DNA of 21,485 bases from Paraglomus occultum (lineage: Eukaryota > Glomeromycota > Glomeromycetes > Paraglomerales > Paraglomeraceae): the NCBI GenBank assembly GCA_910592205.1, contig CAJVPJ010000585.1, positions 1 to 21,485 of the forward strand, in the 5' to 3' direction. Numbering within the stretch: the stretch's first letter is position 1; each line of letters opens with the position of its first letter. The notes below the pieces were generated by a model. It was given only the letters and a program-made list of their open reading frames with translations, did not search any database and was not told the DNA's origin. Positions 20,742 to 21,485 of the stretch are shown one piece after another. The translations under genes were made by a program, and so were the position numbers.

Positions 20742-21280
20742 TTTGCTAAATAATGTAGTCGCGAAAAAAATATCGTGCAGATCTAACGAGTACAGGAGTA
20801 TCGCGAAAAATGCAGTCACATGATTCAGTTATCGTACTTACTATATTCAATTATGTTTGCGCGAACGTTGAGAAATAAACTTTACAGTTAGCAGCGCGCG
20901 TTAAAACGCATATACGCAAGTGAATGGCTAGAGAATGTGATCACAAATAACCAAGTTCTAGGGGTTACAAAACGTGATCACAATGATATAAATAGTTTAG
21001 TTAACTTCATTATTGTAATCGGATAACGTGAACTCGCAGAGTATACAATAACTAATTGAAAAGGCAGTATTGCCAACTTGCATTCAATGAAAAATCATTA
21101 CGCAAATGCTGCGCTCATGACACATTTGTTCGTATCGTGATATTCACGAGGTCCCGATGGCTACATCAACAGGTTCCGCAGTCTTTTTAGTCTCGTCCGG
21201 CTGAATAAATTTAGCATTGATTTTATTTCTTTGATACGACTTCAGACAATGAGACATGAGAAATTTATGAAGTCTTTATT
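20742..21280. other. Intergenic region upstream of the ten-exon gene
   Basis: It should contain the promoter of the minus-strand gene starting at 20741 and the 3' flank of the gene ending at 21281. No clear TATA box at a usual distance was seen. Two TGTGATCACAA/ACGTGATCACAA-like palindromic stretches occur at about 20937-20948 and 20972-20983, each containing GTGATCAC, and could be protein-binding sites. Confidence 0.4.
21275..21280 (-). promoter_or_regulatory. AATAAA hexamer directly after the stop of the partial gene
   Basis: On the minus strand AATAAA starts on the base after the TGA stop. It may serve as the poly(A) signal, though it is unusually close to the stop. Confidence 0.35.
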
Positions 21281-21485
21281 TCAGCTTCTTCTATTACTCG
21301 TCAGATTTTTCTTTTTGCTGCCATTGAGTTTTTGTTGTAAAGCTTCAGAAAAGTTTTCGTAGACAATAACTTTATTCAATGCAACCACAGTGACTGGCAC
21401 ATATAAGATTCGCCATTGTATGCATTTCCGTCTTTCAATCTGAGATTGTATGTTTCGCCATTGTATGCATTTCCGTCTTTCAATC
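21281..21485 (-). CDS. C-terminal part of an unrecognised gene with an in-frame 15-residue duplication
   Basis: On the minus strand the frame is open from the window edge for 67 codons to a TGA stop at 21283-21281. It has no start here, so it is the 3' end of a longer gene. It begins with two copies of IERRKCIQWR (period 15 residues, linker NIQSQ). Then follow a hydrophobic, beta-like stretch (ILYVPVTVVALNKVIVY), ENFSEALQQKLNG and a basic end, SKKKNLTSNRRS. The orientation matches the ten-exon gene 540 nt away. The CTCAG between the repeat copies could also act as a splice acceptor, in which case the upstream copy might be intronic. I recognise no family. Confidence 0.55.
   Translation of the reverse strand, partial: IERRKCIQWRNIQSQIERRKCIQWRILYVPVTVVALNKVIVYENFSEALQQKLNGSKKKNLTSNRRS
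21409..21485. repeat. Tandem duplication with 45-bp period, cut by the window edge
   Basis: 21409-21440 and 21454-21485 are identical over 32 bp and separated by 13 bp. The 45-bp period is a multiple of three and lies in an open frame on the minus strand. The array may continue beyond 21485. Confidence 0.9.

Noticed and set aside
21409-21485. CRISPR-like repeat array
   Set aside because: Only two 32-bp copies with a 13-bp spacer, in a eukaryotic coding frame. It is a tandem duplication.

Overview
The window looks like nuclear DNA of an early-diverging filamentous fungus, most likely Glomeromycotina or a related Mucoromycota lineage. The DNA is AT-rich. Genes have many short GT..AG introns (mostly 55-170 nt), often with a branch-point-like CTAAC/CTAAT before the acceptor. 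The two recognisable proteins are fungal cell-polarity proteins: a Sac7/Bag7-like RhoGAP and a Bud6/Aip3-like actin and formin regulator. Tc1/mariner DNA is present. The organism call rests on these traits and on the look of the proteins, not on a search.

Layout. 1-154: probable right end of a Tc1/mariner element cut by the window. 213-2158: unresolved, coding-like on both strands, no model chosen. 2217-2288 (-): intronless tRNA-Pro(CGG). 2289-5401: no gene seen. 5476-8044 (+): five-exon RhoGAP gene, 563 codons, with a possible intronic poly(A) site giving a shorter form. 8045-11462: gene debris, including a chain of phase-compatible exons on the minus strand (9203 to about 10450) that I cannot name, and a stop-interrupted frame at 11034-11462. 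11463-12538: AT-rich, no certain gene. 12539-13777: complete Tc1/mariner element with perfect 32-bp terminal inverted repeats, TA target duplication and a broken DD34E transposase. 13986-16714 (+): five-exon BUD6/AIP3 gene, 803 codons. 16715-18078: convergent intergenic region. 18079-20741 (-): ten-exon gene, 547 codons, unrecognised but carrying an Asp-x13-Glu-x-Lys motif typical of PD-(D/E)XK nucleases. 21281-21485 (-): 3' end of another unrecognised gene with an in-frame 45-bp duplication, running off the window.

How the genes relate. Bud6 scaffolds actin and stimulates formins; Sac7-type GAPs switch off Rho1, which activates formins and wall synthesis. The two could serve the same hyphal-tip polarity machinery, but neighbourhood alone does not show co-regulation. 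The minus-strand gene at 18079-20741 is the best candidate for something undescribed. It was assembled here from ten exons whose phases all agree and whose summed length is divisible by three.
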